A program made the position numbers and the translations under genes. A stretch of 43,311 nt of DNA, from positions 1 through 43,311 of the forward strand of contig CAZAJT010000004.1 of NCBI GenBank assembly GCA_964485585.1, given 5' to 3'. Of this stretch, positions 1-6,733 are shown one piece after another. The notes under the pieces were generated by a model that searched no databases, was not told where the DNA came from, and was given only the letters and a program-made list of their open reading frames with translations. The DNA comes from CAZAJT01 sp964485585. Its GTDB lineage: Bacteria > Patescibacteriota > Microgenomatia > UBA1406 > GWC2-37-13. Position 1 is the stretch's first letter, and the number at the start of each line of letters is the position of its first letter.

Positions 1-122
1 CTGTATCTGGGATTCTTAAAAATGTCCATCATAGAAAGTTTCTTGTTCATATAATAAGTATACTCCAATTCATGGTTGCTGTAAAGATTTTGTGAACCTT
101 CACCATAGGTCTCCGTCTCCAT
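1..122 (-). CDS. Possible 5' part of an unknown protein, cut by the window edge
   Basis: An open frame of about 40 codons starts with ATG at 122 and runs off the left edge. The peptide begins METETYGEGSQNLYSNHELE and is rich in acidic, Tyr and Asn residues, more like a real N-terminus than random translation. An in-frame stop lies a few codons upstream, so the start is bounded. No clear ribosome site or -10 box is seen. I do not recognise a family. It could also be a chance frame. Confidence 0.3.
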   Translation of the reverse strand, partial: METETYGEGSQNLYSNHELEYTYYMNKKLSMMDIFKNPRY

Positions 123-211
123 TTGTGTGTACTCATTTCGTAAAAATTAGGACTGATTTTAAATTCAACCGTTAACGCTGATGCTCCGTTTGTAAGTGTA
201 GAAAACTATCC

Positions 212-280
212 GAACCGAGCTTCGCTCTGGTTCTGGGGCTATTTTTTGCGCCACTGTCAAACGTGGTTGGAACGTTTGAC
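212..280. repeat. Two GC-rich inverted repeats in the 123-319 spacer
   Basis: The gene-free stretch 123-319 holds two hairpins. At 212-233 GAACC-GAGC pairs with GCTC-GGTTC around a TTC loop with one bulge. At 256-280 GTCAAACGT pairs perfectly with ACGTTTGAC around a 7-nt loop. Neither is followed by a convincing T-run, so a terminator role is uncertain. They stand out against the AT-rich surroundings. Confidence 0.5.
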
Positions 281-319
281 GTCCCGCGCGCGATTTTTGC
301 TCAGCTCCGCCGAGCATTT

Positions 320-1135
320 TTACCTTTCAAATAACCTGATCGTTTTTATAATTCTATTTCTTGACGCAATGTCTTGAGAGTTAGTTGTTCCAAAACCACC
401 CCTAGTGCACAACTCTTGCCAAAATTCTACAGGATTAAATTGCCACTGTTGTGGTATTTTATCTGGTTTTTCTATATAACACTGTCCGGCAAACACAACT
501 TCCAACTCTCTTAATCTTCTTAAGCTAGACCATACAGCTTTTTCTCTATCCCCAGTAATACCGTTTTTCTTCATGTATGATTTTAGTTTATCCGAATTAA
601 ATTTTTCCCAGAAAATACTCGAATTAATATTCATTACTGTGTCGCTAAAATATTGCCCGCCATCAGAACCGATAATAAAATTTCCCTCGCTATCATCAAC
701 ACTTAGAGGAATACCCAATGATTTACAAGTTCTTTCTACTTCACTAAATGGATACTTTATCGTTTTTGTGCCTCCCGAATGAATTCTTTCTCTTACTGTA
801 AAAGGTTCTTCTCCTCCAAATGAAGCATAGAAACGAGGAAAATTATGTGGGAAAAGTGTATTGAAAAATTTGTGAAAGTGATAGATTTCTAACGCTTGCA
901 GTGGATGTCCAAACGTTTTCGTGTATTTATAAGCAACAACTTTTTCATCATTTCCAGGGTGACCAACAACAATACATTCTGCACCTTTTCCAATAAATTC
1001 TGTTTCTGGATAAAGTGGGGCAATTTGTTCTTTTATATACCGTTCAGAGACATACGGTGCATTAGGTTCGCGATCTAAAAGTAACTTTTTAGCATGTCTA
1101 ATTAAGTGTGGTTCTGGAAATAGACCTTCAGGCAT
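320..1135 (-). CDS. Hypothetical protein with protein-kinase-like features
   Basis: The product is 271 residues with no signal peptide or membrane segment. Around residues 48-72 there is a glycine-containing strand-turn-strand (FIGKGAECIVVG) followed by VVAYKY, which resembles the ATP-binding N-lobe and invariant Lys of kinase-like folds. A later stretch, EGNFIIGSDGGQYFSD, could stand for the catalytic/metal loop, but the canonical HxD and DFG motifs are not clear. It may therefore be a degenerate or aminoglycoside-phosphotransferase-like member. It lies alone on the minus strand at the edge of the accessory block. The kinase assignment is inferred from the motif pattern only. Confidence 0.55.
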   Translation of the reverse strand: MPEGLFPEPHLIRHAKKLLLDREPNAPYVSERYIKEQIAPLYPETEFIGKGAECIVVGHPGNDEKVVAYKYTKTFGHPLQALEIYHFHKFFNTLFPHNFPRFYASFGGEEPFTVRERIHSGGTKTIKYPFSEVERTCKSLGIPLSVDDSEGNFIIGSDGGQYFSDTVMNINSSIFWEKFNSDKLKSYMKKNGITGDREKAVWSSLRRLRELEVVFAGQCYIEKPDKIPQQWQFNPVEFWQELCTRGGFGTTNSQDIASRNRIIKTIRLFER

Positions 1136-1165
1136 ATTGAGTCTAATTTTAAAATATTTGTATGT

Positions 1166-1258
1166 TATAATGTGGTTAAACTAGCTTTAGAATTTTTTAA
1201 TGGCCTCTTTGGATAATTTGGAGCAATCCGAGTTGAGTACAACCAGAGCGGCCATTTG
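1166..1258 (+). ncRNA. Candidate small RNA: -10 box plus long hairpin
   Basis: The gene-free stretch 1136-1483 contains a TATAAT at 1166-1171. Starting 28 nt later is a long inverted repeat: AATGGCC at 1199-1205 pairs with GGCCATT at 1250-1256, and after one mismatch a further six pairs form, closing a loop of about 30 nt. No open frame follows. A short structured transcript is possible. A chance promoter-like sequence beside a hairpin is equally possible. Confidence 0.25.
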
Positions 1259-1260
1259 AG

Positions 1261-1346
1261 ATTAAAAGTTCTTTCCTCCAGAGGCGGACAGGTAAAATTT
1301 TTGCGTTTTTTCTTTTAGTCGTTTTCTTCTTTTTACTGGCTGCGGG
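1261..1346. repeat. Direct repeat, left copy (resembles tRNA-Gln 3' end and its flank)
   Basis: This stretch matches 4998-5101 in three blocks: ATTAAAA-GTTC (1261-1271); TAAAATTTT-GCGTTTTTTC followed by TTTAGTCG (1293-1321), with one T insertion and one substitution; and TTTTCTTCTT followed by ACTGGCTGCGGG (ending at 1346). The last block equals the CCA end, discriminator and outer acceptor stem of tRNA-Gln at 5092. The right copy carries about 40 extra bases between blocks two and three. The two copies bracket the accessory genes at 1484-4994. Confidence 0.6.
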
Positions 1347-1397
1347 CCTTGGACCAAGTTAGAACTCAATTAATGCAGAATTACATGTCCTTTTAGA

Positions 1398-1447
1398 TTA
1401 CCGGGATTCATGTAGTTTATTTAATTTACCGGGATTCCCGGTATAAT
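1398..1447 (+). promoter_or_regulatory. Operator-promoter of the GHKL/DUF4325 pair
   Basis: A perfect palindrome CCGGGA-T-TCCCGG (1429-1441) directly abuts a consensus TATAAT (1442-1447). The half-element TTACCGGGATTC also occurs at 1398-1409, 28 bp upstream of its repeat at 1426-1437. A repressor bound at the palindrome would cover the region just upstream of the -10 box. A start site near 1454 rules out the upstream TTG at 1448 as the start codon and supports ATG 1484. Confidence 0.65.
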
Positions 1448-1483
1448 TTGCAAATATCCTACAATCCTGGTAAAATACCATGT

Positions 1484-2443
1484 ATGAAGATACACATACC
1501 CAATAGTGCTTTTTTAGGTAATATTGACCCATTTTTGAGAAATTTTGATACCTCAAACCCTGATACGCTTGAGATCACTGCAAATAAACAATGGATTTCA
1601 ATACATCCAATGGTCATTGCCATGATTGCTGCCTTAGGACTCTCGCTTAAACCTAAACAGGTATATTGTGAAACTATGGAGGCAAGATCTAAGCATTATC
1701 TTAAGAGAATGGGATTGTTTGATTTTTTGAAGATCGACTCTGGAATTGAAATTACAGAACATGAATCTGCAGGAAGGTTTATCCCACTAAAGCAAATCAC
1801 TAATAGTGAAAACTTAACTGAGTTTATTACCGAGGTAGTTCCATTATTGCACTTATCCCCAAAACACGCAGAACCTATCAGGTATATATTAAGTGAATTA
1901 ATGAGGAATGTATTTGAGCATGCAGTGTCTAAAATTGGTGTCATAATGTGTGCTCAATATTATAAAAAAAGTAATACCATAAGAATTGGCATTGTTGATA
2001 GAGGAGTAGGCATGCTAAATACAATTTCACCACTACATAAGGCCAGGACTGATCTTGAGGCAATTAGACTTGCTTTAACACCAGGTATAACCGGAACTAC
2101 AAAAAGAATAGGCGGTACCGACTATAATGCCGGCGCTGGACTGTTTTTCATTAAGTCCATTGCCACAGTAAACAAGGATTTTTTTGTAATCTATAGCGGA
2201 AATGGTGTGTATAAATTATTAAAAGCCGACAATAAGAAAAGTGTACGTTTGCACGCAGACCCTTTTAAAGATAAGCATTCTAAGGGAGAGGATTTTCCAT
2301 ATTGGCAGGGTACATCTGTCGGTATTGATATAAACTTAGATAGTACGGAAGAATTTTCTCTTCTCCTGGATTTGATTAGAAAAAGCTATTCTAAGGCTGT
2401 CAAAGAACAGAGGAAAGCGTACTATAAAGCAAAGTTTATATGA
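1484..2443 (+). CDS. GHKL-type ATPase (histidine-kinase-like ATPase domain)
   Basis: The product is 319 residues from ATG 1484. Residues 130-250 carry the three GHKL ATP-binding motifs: an N-box (ELMRNVFEHA), a G1 box (DRGVGM) and a glycine-rich G2-like box (GTDYNAGAGLFFIKS). No transmembrane segment, sensor domain or phospho-acceptor His domain is seen, so it is not a classical sensor kinase. It is closer to anti-sigma-factor-like or soluble regulatory ATPases. The stop overlaps the start of the next gene as ATGA, which indicates translational coupling to the DUF4325 STAS-like protein. Such ATPase/STAS-like pairs recall anti-sigma/anti-anti-sigma partner switches, but the target is unknown. 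The N-terminal 120 residues are unassigned. Confidence 0.8.
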   Translation: MKIHIPNSAFLGNIDPFLRNFDTSNPDTLEITANKQWISIHPMVIAMIAALGLSLKPKQVYCETMEARSKHYLKRMGLFDFLKIDSGIEITEHESAGRFIPLKQITNSENLTEFITEVVPLLHLSPKHAEPIRYILSELMRNVFEHAVSKIGVIMCAQYYKKSNTIRIGIVDRGVGMLNTISPLHKARTDLEAIRLALTPGITGTTKRIGGTDYNAGAGLFFIKSIATVNKDFFVIYSGNGVYKLLKADNKKSVRLHADPFKDKHSKGEDFPYWQGTSVGIDINLDSTEEFSLLLDLIRKSYSKAVKEQRKAYYKAKFI

Positions 2444-2730
2444 AAATAATAAAGTTATTACCTAAAACTGGTATATTCGCCGAAAATAAAGATATCGCAA
2501 GAGATATACGAATTAAGTATATAACACCAGTTTTAGAAAAAAATGAAGAAATTACCCTAGATTTTGAAGGTGTAGAATCAGCAACTCAATCTTTCGTTCA
2601 TGCCTTAATAAGCGAGTTAATAAGGAATTTTGGGAATGAAGTATTAGACAATATATATTTTAAAAAATGCAACAAAAGCGTTCAGGAAATTATTAACATA
2701 GTCGTAGATTATATGCAAGCAGCTACATAA
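2440..2730 (+). CDS. DUF4325 (STAS-like) protein
   Basis: The product is 96 residues. The pattern ITLDFEGVESATQSFVHALI followed by a helix SELIRNFGNEV matches the STAS-like DUF4325 family, in which a beta-strand (LDFEGV) leads into a Ser/Thr-containing helix start. It begins inside the stop codon of the GHKL ATPase gene (ATGA overlap), so the two are one operon under the 1429-1447 operator-promoter. By analogy with SpoIIAA/SpoIIAB it may bind or be controlled by the ATPase. That partner-switch role is inferred, not shown. Confidence 0.75.
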   Translation: MKIIKLLPKTGIFAENKDIARDIRIKYITPVLEKNEEITLDFEGVESATQSFVHALISELIRNFGNEVLDNIYFKKCNKSVQEIINIVVDYMQAAT

Positions 2731-2839
2731 GCGGCCTGTTGTTTTTCACCCCATAGGAATATTGTTTAGGTTATTATGACAAGCTAAATTTCACTACTGC
2801 TGGCGGTTTACAAAAAATGTCGAACTTCATTTGATTAGC

Positions 2840-2931
2840 TCGGCCTTCGGCCTCGCTTGCTCCAGCGCGGCGCCCCCACCCGCCGCGCTTCCGCTATTTT
2901 TTATGCGCGATTTTCTCGCCTTTCGGGCGAG
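2840..2931. repeat. Cluster of GC-rich palindromes in a 307-bp gene-free stretch
   Basis: The stretch 2731-3037 has no credible gene. It holds three hairpins: CGGCC-TT-CGGCC near 2841-2852, a 9-bp stem AGCGCGGCG/CGCCGCGCT at 2864-2889, and CTCGCC/GGCGAG at 2915-2931. The motif GCGCGATTTTCT just before the last hairpin recurs near 5075, and a related form appears near 288. The block is far richer in GC than the genes on either side. Confidence 0.55.
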
Positions 2932-3037
2932 TAGGAAAGTAATTTATAGTTTTCTTTGCCCCACCCGCCCATACGCAGAAATTTCTCCTACGCGAAACTC
3001 TATAAGACCGCTCTAATCCGCAATAGAAATTTCAAAA

Positions 3038-3793
3038 CTAATCAAATAATTCAGATTCCCTTCTTTTTGTAGCTTCTCTTAGCTCATGTTCATTTATAAG
3101 CTGAGAGTATTTCTCTGCTGACTTTAGAATATCTAAAATCCAAACATCTGGCTTGAATGTATATGCAGTATCATTAGTTCTTGGGGAGTAACAACTAAGC
3201 ACTTCTTTCTTGTTGTAATATCCTTCTATACGCCATTCTTTTTCATCCCCATATGTGTCGTCATAACCATGGTATTCTTCTATGGTTAGGTAAAACTCTT
3301 TATTAAAAATAATTTCATATTTATTTCCTACTTTCTTTAATGTTCCACCTGTAGAATCCTTCAATAATTTTTTGTATTCAACCCATCCACTTCCATCCAT
3401 AACATAGTTAATACCCTTAGTAAGGGTGTTTATTGCTTTGTTCAAACCTGTCATTGCATAGAACGCATTTGAAACTCTTCCTGATGGAGCATTTGAAGAA
3501 AGAAGCTCTTTTCTTTGTTCTGGTGTTTCGGATTCAAATACTCTTTTTAGTATTTCATAATACGCTTTTATAGCTTCTTTTAAGTCCTCTTCTGGAGTTT
3601 CTGGGTGAATTGTTTCTTCTTCACCAATGCCTAGTATTTTGAGGACAGGATGTAATAACCCCTTGGCTTTATTATCGCTTGAACTGGAGGAGCCAAAAAT
3701 AGCACCGATTAAGGCCAAAGCTCCCATACCCAAAAAAATGAGGAACCCTGCAACGATAATAAAAGATGCAATACTTATTGCAAATCCGACCAT
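3038..3793 (-). CDS. Hypothetical membrane-anchored protein
   Basis: The product is 251 residues. Residues 4-34 form a hydrophobic N-terminal segment (one or two membrane helices), followed by a Ser-rich linker (GSSSSSD) and a soluble part of about 190 residues with a charged helix (EEDLKEAIKAYYEILKRVF) and a beta-rich region rich in Tyr. It is read 2 nt after the stop of the HTH gene at 3796-3987, so the two form an operon. I recognise no family. An immunity or envelope-sensing role is only a guess from the accessory context. Confidence 0.6.
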   Translation of the reverse strand: MVGFAISIASFIIVAGFLIFLGMGALALIGAIFGSSSSSDNKAKGLLHPVLKILGIGEEETIHPETPEEDLKEAIKAYYEILKRVFESETPEQRKELLSSNAPSGRVSNAFYAMTGLNKAINTLTKGINYVMDGSGWVEYKKLLKDSTGGTLKKVGNKYEIIFNKEFYLTIEEYHGYDDTYGDEKEWRIEGYYNKKEVLSCYSPRTNDTAYTFKPDVWILDILKSAEKYSQLINEHELREATKRRESELFD

Positions 3794-3795
3794 AT

Positions 3796-3987
3796 TTATT
3801 TCTCTTGTTTTTTAATTAAACTCTCAATATCTTCTTTCCTGTAACGCCTATCTCCTCTTTTACCAAACCTTACGGCTTTTAAAATTCCATTTTCATCCCA
3901 CTGCCGCAACGTATTAGGATGGACTTTTAAAATCCCACAGGCCTCCCTGAGCGTCAATAATTCTGGAATTTTATGATCTTTTGGCAT
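3796..3987 (-). CDS. Small MerR/excisionase-type helix-turn-helix protein
   Basis: The product is 63 residues and is almost entirely a winged HTH of the MerR_1/HTH_17 (excisionase) type: LLTLREACGILKVHPNTLRQ, then WDENGILKAVRFGKRGDRRY and RKEDIESLI. This is the length expected for an excisionase or small DNA-binding regulator without an effector domain. It is first in a two-gene operon with the membrane protein at 3038-3793 and divergent from the DUF4238 gene across 65 bp. Lying between the two direct repeats, it could be the recombination directionality factor of a mobile element, but no integrase is in view. Confidence 0.8.
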   Translation of the reverse strand: MPKDHKIPELLTLREACGILKVHPNTLRQWDENGILKAVRFGKRGDRRYRKEDIESLIKKQEK

Positions 3988-4052
3988 TGTAAATTAACTT
4001 AACATTTGTTACTATTATTGTACAAGCTTTTTGTCGAAAAACAAGTTCTATT

Positions 4053-4994
4053 ATGGCAAAAAATAAGAGTGCTAGACATCACTTTATTCCTCAATTTTAT
4101 CTTCACGGATTTGTCGATCTAAAAAATAGCCCCTATGTGTGGGTTTATAGAAAGGATAACGGTGCAATTATTAAATCTTCGGTCAAAGATACTGCTGTTC
4201 ATAGGCACTATTATTCTTTTACTACCAAAACCGGAACTCGGGATAGTCAAACTCTAGAAAAGTGGTTTTCTGAAGTTGAAGCGAGTGTTGCCGAAATCTA
4301 TAAAAAGATTCTAAACAAAAAACTCTTAAATAACGAGGAAAGATCAAGATTTGCCACTTTTTTAGCCCTAACTTTAACTCGTGTACCCAACTATAGAGAA
4401 AACATGATTAACAAACCAACTGCACAGCTAATGAAAAGAATGCAAATTATAATGGCTTCTCATAAGCAACATTTTGAGGCTCATATCAAAAAGTATGAAA
4501 AGGATACTGGAGAAAAAATCTCAATTCCCATCGAACAACTTAGAGAATATCTCCTCAAAGGAGATTATGATATCAAAGTGGGCAACCCTGATTATAGCTT
4601 GAGCTTCATATTTAGTTCTGCTCAAGAAGTTGCGCAGATTTTTCATGGAATGAAATGGGTATTTCTCGAAACTACCGATAATGAATACTTTCTTACCTCG
4701 GATAACCCGCTTTATTACATGGATCCTACTTACAAACCAGGATCATTTTATGGTGTTGGTCTGATGAATAAAAAATTAGAAGTAACTTTTCCACTATCAA
4801 AAAATTTGGCGTTGTTTGCCACATGGGAAGGCTTAACTGGCTATCATCGAGCTAATTCAAGCATCAGAAAAACAATAAATTGGAGAACAATTATTTCGGC
4901 TCAAAACTTTGTATTTGCTCCTGAAAAATCCCTAGCATTAAGTAAATTGGTTCAGAAGTATATAAATAGCTCGCCGAAAATTAAAGTAAGCTAG
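4053..4994 (+). CDS. DUF4238 domain protein
   Basis: The product is 313 residues. The N-terminus SARHHFIPQFYLHGFVD is the hallmark of the DUF4238 family, whose members start with a conserved HHxIPxFYL motif. The central part is helical. The C-terminal half has NEYFLTSDNPLYYMDP and KNLALFATW, also typical of the family. There is no signal peptide. The biochemical function is not known. Members are scattered and often lie in accessory regions, as here. The 65-bp gap to the divergent HTH gene should hold both promoters, but I see no strong -35/-10 pair. Confidence 0.8.
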   Translation: MAKNKSARHHFIPQFYLHGFVDLKNSPYVWVYRKDNGAIIKSSVKDTAVHRHYYSFTTKTGTRDSQTLEKWFSEVEASVAEIYKKILNKKLLNNEERSRFATFLALTLTRVPNYRENMINKPTAQLMKRMQIIMASHKQHFEAHIKKYEKDTGEKISIPIEQLREYLLKGDYDIKVGNPDYSLSFIFSSAQEVAQIFHGMKWVFLETTDNEYFLTSDNPLYYMDPTYKPGSFYGVGLMNKKLEVTFPLSKNLALFATWEGLTGYHRANSSIRKTINWRTIISAQNFVFAPEKSLALSKLVQKYINSSPKIKVS

Positions 4995-4997
4995 TTA

Positions 4998-5101
4998 TTA
5001 AAAAGTTCATTAAAATTTTGCGTTTTTTCATTTAGTCGCTTTCAACGACTTTTACGAGCCGACAGTCTTGGAGGCGCGATTTTCTTCTTACTGGCTGCGG
5101 G
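4998..5101. repeat. Direct repeat, right copy, including the tRNA-Gln 3' end
   Basis: This copy matches 1261-1346 in three blocks and extends into the real tRNA-Gln gene: TGGCTGCGGG at 5092-5101 is the tRNA 3' end on the minus strand. Between blocks two and three it carries an extra insert of about 40 nt with a small hairpin, AGTCG-CTTTCAA-CGACT (5034-5050). The arrangement is compatible with attL/attR around a small integrated element, or with a decayed tRNA duplication. Confidence 0.55.
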
Positions 5102-5165
5102 ACTAGGATTCGAACCTAGATTCACAGGTTCAGAGCCTGTTTGCCTACCATTAGCAGATCCCGCA
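5092..5165 (-). tRNA. tRNA-Gln (anticodon CUG)
   Basis: A 74-nt cloverleaf is seen on the minus strand. The acceptor stem TGCGGGA pairs with TCCCGCA, the anticodon stem ACAGG/CCTGT encloses loop CTCTGAA (anticodon CTG), and the T-arm is CTAGG-TTCGAAT-CCTAG. The discriminator is G and CCA is encoded. The U1-A72 first pair and G73 fit glutamine tRNAs. Its 3' end forms the edge of the accessory block. Confidence 0.95.
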
Positions 5166-5290
5166 ACAACAGAGCTTTCTAACGTAGTATTATATCTTCT
5201 TTCCACCTCAAAATCTATTCTATTGACATTTATACGTTGATCTGCAACACTGAAAATAACCCACATGAGAAAGGAGGTGAGATTTAGAGA

Positions 5291-5500
5291 ATGAACGCAA
5301 AATGGTTACACATGGCAGCTTTCCTACTTGTTGTTGTCGGCGCGCTCAATTGGGGTCTGGTTGGACTCCTCGGTTATAATCTTGTTGATTCGCTTCTTGG
5401 CGCAGGTTCTGGTCTTACAAAGCTCGTATACGTACTTGTTGGTGTAGGAGGAGTATGGTTACTCTTGAATCACGGGAAAGATTGCAAGGTTTGTAAGTAG
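5291..5500 (+). CDS. DUF378 small membrane protein
   Basis: The product is 69 residues. Two membrane helices (about residues 6-29 and 42-60) flank a short loop, with the family signature ALNWGLVGLLGYNLVDSLLG. The C-terminus is Cys-containing (KDCKVCK). The start is fixed by one of only two strong Shine-Dalgarno sequences in the window, AGGAGGTGA at 5272-5280, 10 nt before ATG. A TTGACA lies at 5223-5228, but no -10 box is found at the right distance. DUF378 function is unknown. Confidence 0.85.
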   Translation: MNAKWLHMAAFLLVVVGALNWGLVGLLGYNLVDSLLGAGSGLTKLVYVLVGVGGVWLLLNHGKDCKVCK

Positions 5501-5503
5501 CAA

Positions 5504-6733
5504 TTATCCATCGGAGGAGAGGATGCCAAACACAACAGGAATGAGGAGAAAATTCTGCTGGAGAGTCAGCCAGTAATGATCAAATAGTCCGGTAAAAGCA
5601 ATAACTGCCACTAAAAAAATGGCAGCTCTATTTTTTTTCATAATTTTCAAATATTTACCGACTACAAGAAACAGAAATCCGCCCAATATGATTCCCGCCT
5701 CAGCCATCAATAATGCGAAAATATTATGGACAGGCTGGAGAAAGAAATACGGATATTTGATAGCAAACTCATGCTGCGCAGCAAGATAACTGCCCAAGCC
5801 TACTCCGAAAAGAGGAGTGGTGATAATAATAGCTCCTGCATTCTGCAGAAGCAGTATTCTTTTTTCGGCGCTTAAGAAATCTCCCTGCGCTGCAAATATT
5901 ATTCCCGTAAGGACAGTGAGGATAAGAATTCGAGCAGTGAAGCAGAGGATACATTTGCGGTAAAACGTATTACCAATAAGATATACCACTGTACCGATGA
6001 GATAGATGAGGATTGCTACCTTTGAGAAAGATAGAAAGATGATGAATGATGAAAGAAAAAGCGTAGTATATTTTAAGATCAAATGTTTCTGAAATCTTTT
6101 AGACAGAAGCACAAAGAAGTAGGGGAGTAGGTAAAAGCCGGCGAGGGAATTGGGGTGGGAGAAGGTGCCATAAGGACGTAAGATCTCCACACCAAAGAGG
6201 GAAGCTTTGGCAATATCAGGGGTTGAAAGGGTAAAATACCGCTCGCCAAAAAAGTAGAGAAGACCTTGGAGCGAATGCTTGGTTACAAACTGGGAAAGAG
6301 CAATGCTCCCCTCCACTCCCCCACCGATCGCAAAAGCGGCTAGGAGCAATTTCGGTGAAATTACTGATTGGGCATAGATTGCAAAAAGTGCTAAAAATTC
6401 GAGTAATTTCAAAAATTTATAAAAAGAAATCGCCGGAATGAGCGAAAAAAAAATATTGAGAGAAATCAATGCTAAAAAGATCATTGTGAAGCGCGATCTG
6501 AAAAAGCGGAGCACTGTTTGTACGTTGCTAACAATCAAAAGCAGAGCAATGATATCGGTGAAATAAAGAGTGGGCGCGAGATAGTCGATCCTGACGCCTG
6601 AAAGATAGGAAAAGGGAAAAAAGAAATGTCTTCCCAGCTGAGTGGGAAGGAAGAGGACGAAGAGGAACAATAATATTTTGTTAAAAGAGAGTCGGTTGTT
6701 TTTCTGTTGTTTCATTGGTTGCTTCTGTTTCAT
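5504..6733 (-). CDS. O-antigen ligase/polymerase-like membrane protein (Wzy_C type)
   Basis: The product is 409 residues with about ten to eleven hydrophobic helices. An N-terminal segment reads LLFLFVLFLPTQLGRHFFFP. A periplasmic loop between later helices includes PLFGVGLGSYLAAQHEFAIK and PVHNIFALLMAEAGI, the pattern of the Wzy_C/O-antigen ligase family, which joins or polymerises lipid-linked glycans on the outer face of the membrane. The start overlaps the 3' end of the endonuclease Q gene by 53 nt (35 nt if Met7 at 6715 is used). No independent start signal is visible, so translation is probably coupled. The stop lies 3 nt from that of the convergent DUF378 gene. Confidence 0.8.
   Translation of the reverse strand: MKQKQPMKQQKNNRLSFNKILLFLFVLFLPTQLGRHFFFPFSYLSGVRIDYLAPTLYFTDIIALLLIVSNVQTVLRFFRSRFTMIFLALISLNIFFSLIPAISFYKFLKLLEFLALFAIYAQSVISPKLLLAAFAIGGGVEGSIALSQFVTKHSLQGLLYFFGERYFTLSTPDIAKASLFGVEILRPYGTFSHPNSLAGFYLLPYFFVLLSKRFQKHLILKYTTLFLSSFIIFLSFSKVAILIYLIGTVVYLIGNTFYRKCILCFTARILILTVLTGIIFAAQGDFLSAEKRILLLQNAGAIIITTPLFGVGLGSYLAAQHEFAIKYPYFFLQPVHNIFALLMAEAGIILGGFLFLVVGKYLKIMKKNRAAIFLVAVIAFTGLFDHYWLTLQQNFLLIPVVFGILSSDG

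Noticed and set aside
1448..1483. TTG start extending the GHKL ATPase by 12 residues
   Set aside because: The TTG touches the -10 box and would lie upstream of the expected transcription start.
2831..3016. 61-codon open frame in the GC-rich spacer
   Set aside because: The frame is created by hairpin sequence, with low-complexity Ala/Pro composition and no start signal.
5042..5266. 74-codon open frame across tRNA-Gln
   Set aside because: It is an antisense-free read-through of the tRNA gene itself; the tRNA explains the sequence.
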